Assembly: GCA_005784505.1 (NCBI GenBank)
Contig: VCAZ01000008.1
Location: 2,563,763-2,627,762 of the forward strand
DNA: 64,000 nt
Direction: 5' to 3'
Source of the DNA: Bagarius yarrelli
Taxonomy: Eukaryota > Chordata > Actinopteri > Siluriformes > Sisoridae
Notes under the pieces: model-generated
Told to the model about the DNA's origin: nothing
Database searches by the model: none
What the model saw: the letters and a program-made list of their open reading frames with translations, nothing else
Made by a program: the position numbers and the translations under genes
Shown here: positions 63,969-64,000 of the stretch, piece by piece
How positions within the stretch are numbered: position 1 is the stretch's first letter
Layout: every line of letters starts with the position of its first letter

Positions 63969-64000
63969 TGGGAGGTGGTAATGCAAGGTATTGGACTGCT
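63969..64000 (+). repeat. SINE family 1, start of a copy cut by the window edge
   Basis: It reads 'gggaggtggtaatgcaaggt' then 'attggactgct', the head of family 1 on the plus strand. Confidence 0.6.

Overview
This is nuclear DNA from a ray-finned fish. Genes have spliced exons with GT/AG borders, introns are AT-rich, and teleost-type SINEs, LINE fragments, Tc1/mariner remnants and microsatellites are dense. The repeat set, especially a tRNA-headed SINE ending in a 'ggcgtctgcca...gtaaatgtaaatgt' tail, suggests an otophysan such as a catfish. That placement is an inference. Nothing bacterial or viral was seen.

Layout. (1) 981-12765, minus strand: the 5' four coding exons of a membrane-anchored, MICAL-like FAD monooxygenase-fold protein that runs off the left edge. 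Its introns carry many SINEs and a broken Tc1-like element. (2) 12.8-27.4 kb: a gene-poor stretch with a broken L2/CR1-type LINE, a mariner remnant, MITEs, SINEs and microsatellites. (3) 27558-31045, minus strand: complete three-exon nudt7, a peroxisomal CoA diphosphatase ending in SKL. (4) 32394-34511 and 35916-38155, plus strand: two complete four-exon tmed6 genes in tandem, encoding p24-family cargo adaptors. (5) About 38.9-46.3 kb, plus strand: mlkl, the necroptosis executioner pseudokinase, with ten coding exons and a likely non-coding first exon next to a kappaB/E2F-like site. (6) 48081-63079, plus strand: a complete 21-exon FGD6-type RhoGEF of 1025 residues (DH-PH-FYVE-PH) with an N-terminal half shorter than that of human FGD6. 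(7) 63.8-64 kb: non-coding, with a SINE starting at the right edge.

The genes do not form an operon or one pathway. nudt7, tmed6 and mlkl have human counterparts on the long arm of chromosome 16, so part of the block looks like old conserved synteny. Coordinates and exon borders were read by hand from splice motifs and reading-frame continuity. The coding lengths of the complete genes sum to whole codon numbers. Repeat family names are less certain than the gene calls.
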